Of a stretch of DNA of 5,642 nucleotides, positions 5,096-5,642 are shown in pieces (the stretch's first letter is position 1; each line of letters begins with the position of its first letter). Location: positions 1-5,642 of the forward strand of contig JAATGX010000162.1 of the NCBI GenBank assembly GCA_015688915.1. Direction: 5' to 3'. The DNA comes from Desulfuromonadales bacterium. GTDB lineage: Bacteria; Desulfobacterota; Desulfuromonadia; Geobacterales; Pseudopelobacteraceae. The notes under the pieces are model-generated. The model searched no databases, was not told the origin of the DNA, and was given only the letters and a program-made list of their open reading frames with translations. A program made the position numbers and the translations under genes.

Positions 5096-5642
5096 TTATC
5101 CTTGGAGTGTGATCAACTCATAGTGATCATTGCCCATTTTCATCTCTTTCATGTACGACAACTGGCGCAGGCCCTTCCGGGATTCAATGCGTTCTTTAAG
5201 GTCGTGAAGTTCCGCTTCGGGCAGCTTATACACCATGTCGATGGAAGCCTGGTCTACAGCCAGAAGATCGGTGGAAGCCAGGATGCCCAGATTACGCGCC
5301 TTGACCGGAGCCGCGTTGATGCCGGCGCAGTCGCAGTCAACGGACATATTGCGCAGCACGTTTATATAGACGATCCTCGTGCCGAAATGGTCCATGGTGG
5401 CTTTGGCCGACTCCACCATGTTCTCCTGGAAGCGTTCGCCTTGAAGCCACTCCTTGTAATTGTAATTATTATCCGGGGCGGCGTGGACCATCTTCTTGCC
5501 TAGGGGGCCGTCCGCGCAGCCGATGGCGATATTCTTCATCGAACCGCCGAAGCCGCCCATGGCGTGCCCTTTGAAATGGGTCAGCACTATCATCGAGTTG
5601 TAATTGAGCAGATGTTTGCCTACCGACATTTCATTGAAATGC
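5096..5642 (-). CDS. DUF362 domain protein, C-terminal part (runs off right edge)
   Basis: The frame is open to the window edge; 181 C-terminal residues are visible. An internal Met (codon at 5629) has open frame before it (HFNE) and is unlikely to be the start. The segment GKHLLNYNSMIVLTHFKGH then AMGGFGGSMKNIAIGCADG (8-45), the CDC motif in SVDCDCAG (100-107), LGILASTDLLAVDQASIDMVY (118-138) and the ERIESRKGLRQLSYM ending (150-164) identify the DUF362 family. Its members often carry ferredoxin-like [4Fe-4S] domains and are annotated as Fe-S centre proteins. Two cysteines in CDC plus Cys42 are visible; whether they bind metal here is not known. No membrane segment is present. The stop (TAA, 5098-5096) is followed by no obvious terminator before the MDR gene, so the two may share a transcript. 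Confidence 0.85.
   Translation of the reverse strand, partial: HFNEMSVGKHLLNYNSMIVLTHFKGHAMGGFGGSMKNIAIGCADGPLGKKMVHAAPDNNYNYKEWLQGERFQENMVESAKATMDHFGTRIVYINVLRNMSVDCDCAGINAAPVKARNLGILASTDLLAVDQASIDMVYKLPEAELHDLKERIESRKGLRQLSYMKEMKMGNDHYELITLQG

Noticed and set aside
5103..5128. Two TGATCA copies near the DUF362 stop, resembling the nifH upstream pair
   Set aside because: They lie within the coding sequence of the last DUF362 codons with different spacing (16 bp), so codon content explains them.

Overview
The window looks like a chromosomal segment of a diazotrophic, anaerobic-type deltaproteobacterium, most likely of the Geobacter/Pelobacter group (Desulfuromonadia). This is inferred mainly from the NifH sequence, which reads like a Geobacter-type molybdenum-nitrogenase iron protein, and from the moderately GC-rich coding sequence. 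The species cannot be fixed from the sequence alone.

Layout, left to right. (1) At 1-72, minus strand, is the start of an unrecognised gene with a strong Shine-Dalgarno. It is preceded by a good sigma70-type promoter (115-142), and an imperfect 12/13-bp direct repeat (139-171) overlaps the -35 box like a tandem operator. (2) At 276-1037, minus, is a SagB/ThcOx-type nitroreductase-family flavoenzyme with its own plausible promoter at 1111-1139. (3) At 1038-1626 is a 589-bp divergent regulatory region. It holds a pair of TGATCA-centred sites 30 bp apart, two sigma54-like -24/-12 elements that share the 9-mer GGCATGAAT, a small hairpin, and a very clear intrinsic terminator at 1426-1465, about 160 bases before nifH with no plus-strand protein gene in front of it. 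(4) At 1627-2496, plus, is a complete nifH. No nifD or nifK follows; the next gene is convergent. (5) At 2609-3871, minus, is a DUF445 (YjiN-like) membrane-anchored protein, ended by a hairpin terminator. (6) At 4010-4999, minus, is a zinc-less quinone-oxidoreductase-like MDR enzyme, ended by a strong, possibly bidirectional terminator at 3917-3949. (7) At 5096-5642, minus, is the C-terminal part of a DUF362-domain protein that runs off the right edge.

The genes do not form an obvious single pathway: nifH is the only recognisable nitrogen-fixation gene and the neighbours are general redox or unknown-function genes. The most notable object is the nifH unit itself: a solitary nifH behind a leader that appears to contain a factor-independent terminator. 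In Geobacter sulfurreducens, nif genes are known to be activated by an NtrC-type two-component system, and a subset is additionally controlled by antitermination at terminators in the promoter region through a second two-component system with an ANTAR-type regulator. The architecture here fits that scheme, but the exact promoter and the antiterminator structure are not settled by the sequence.
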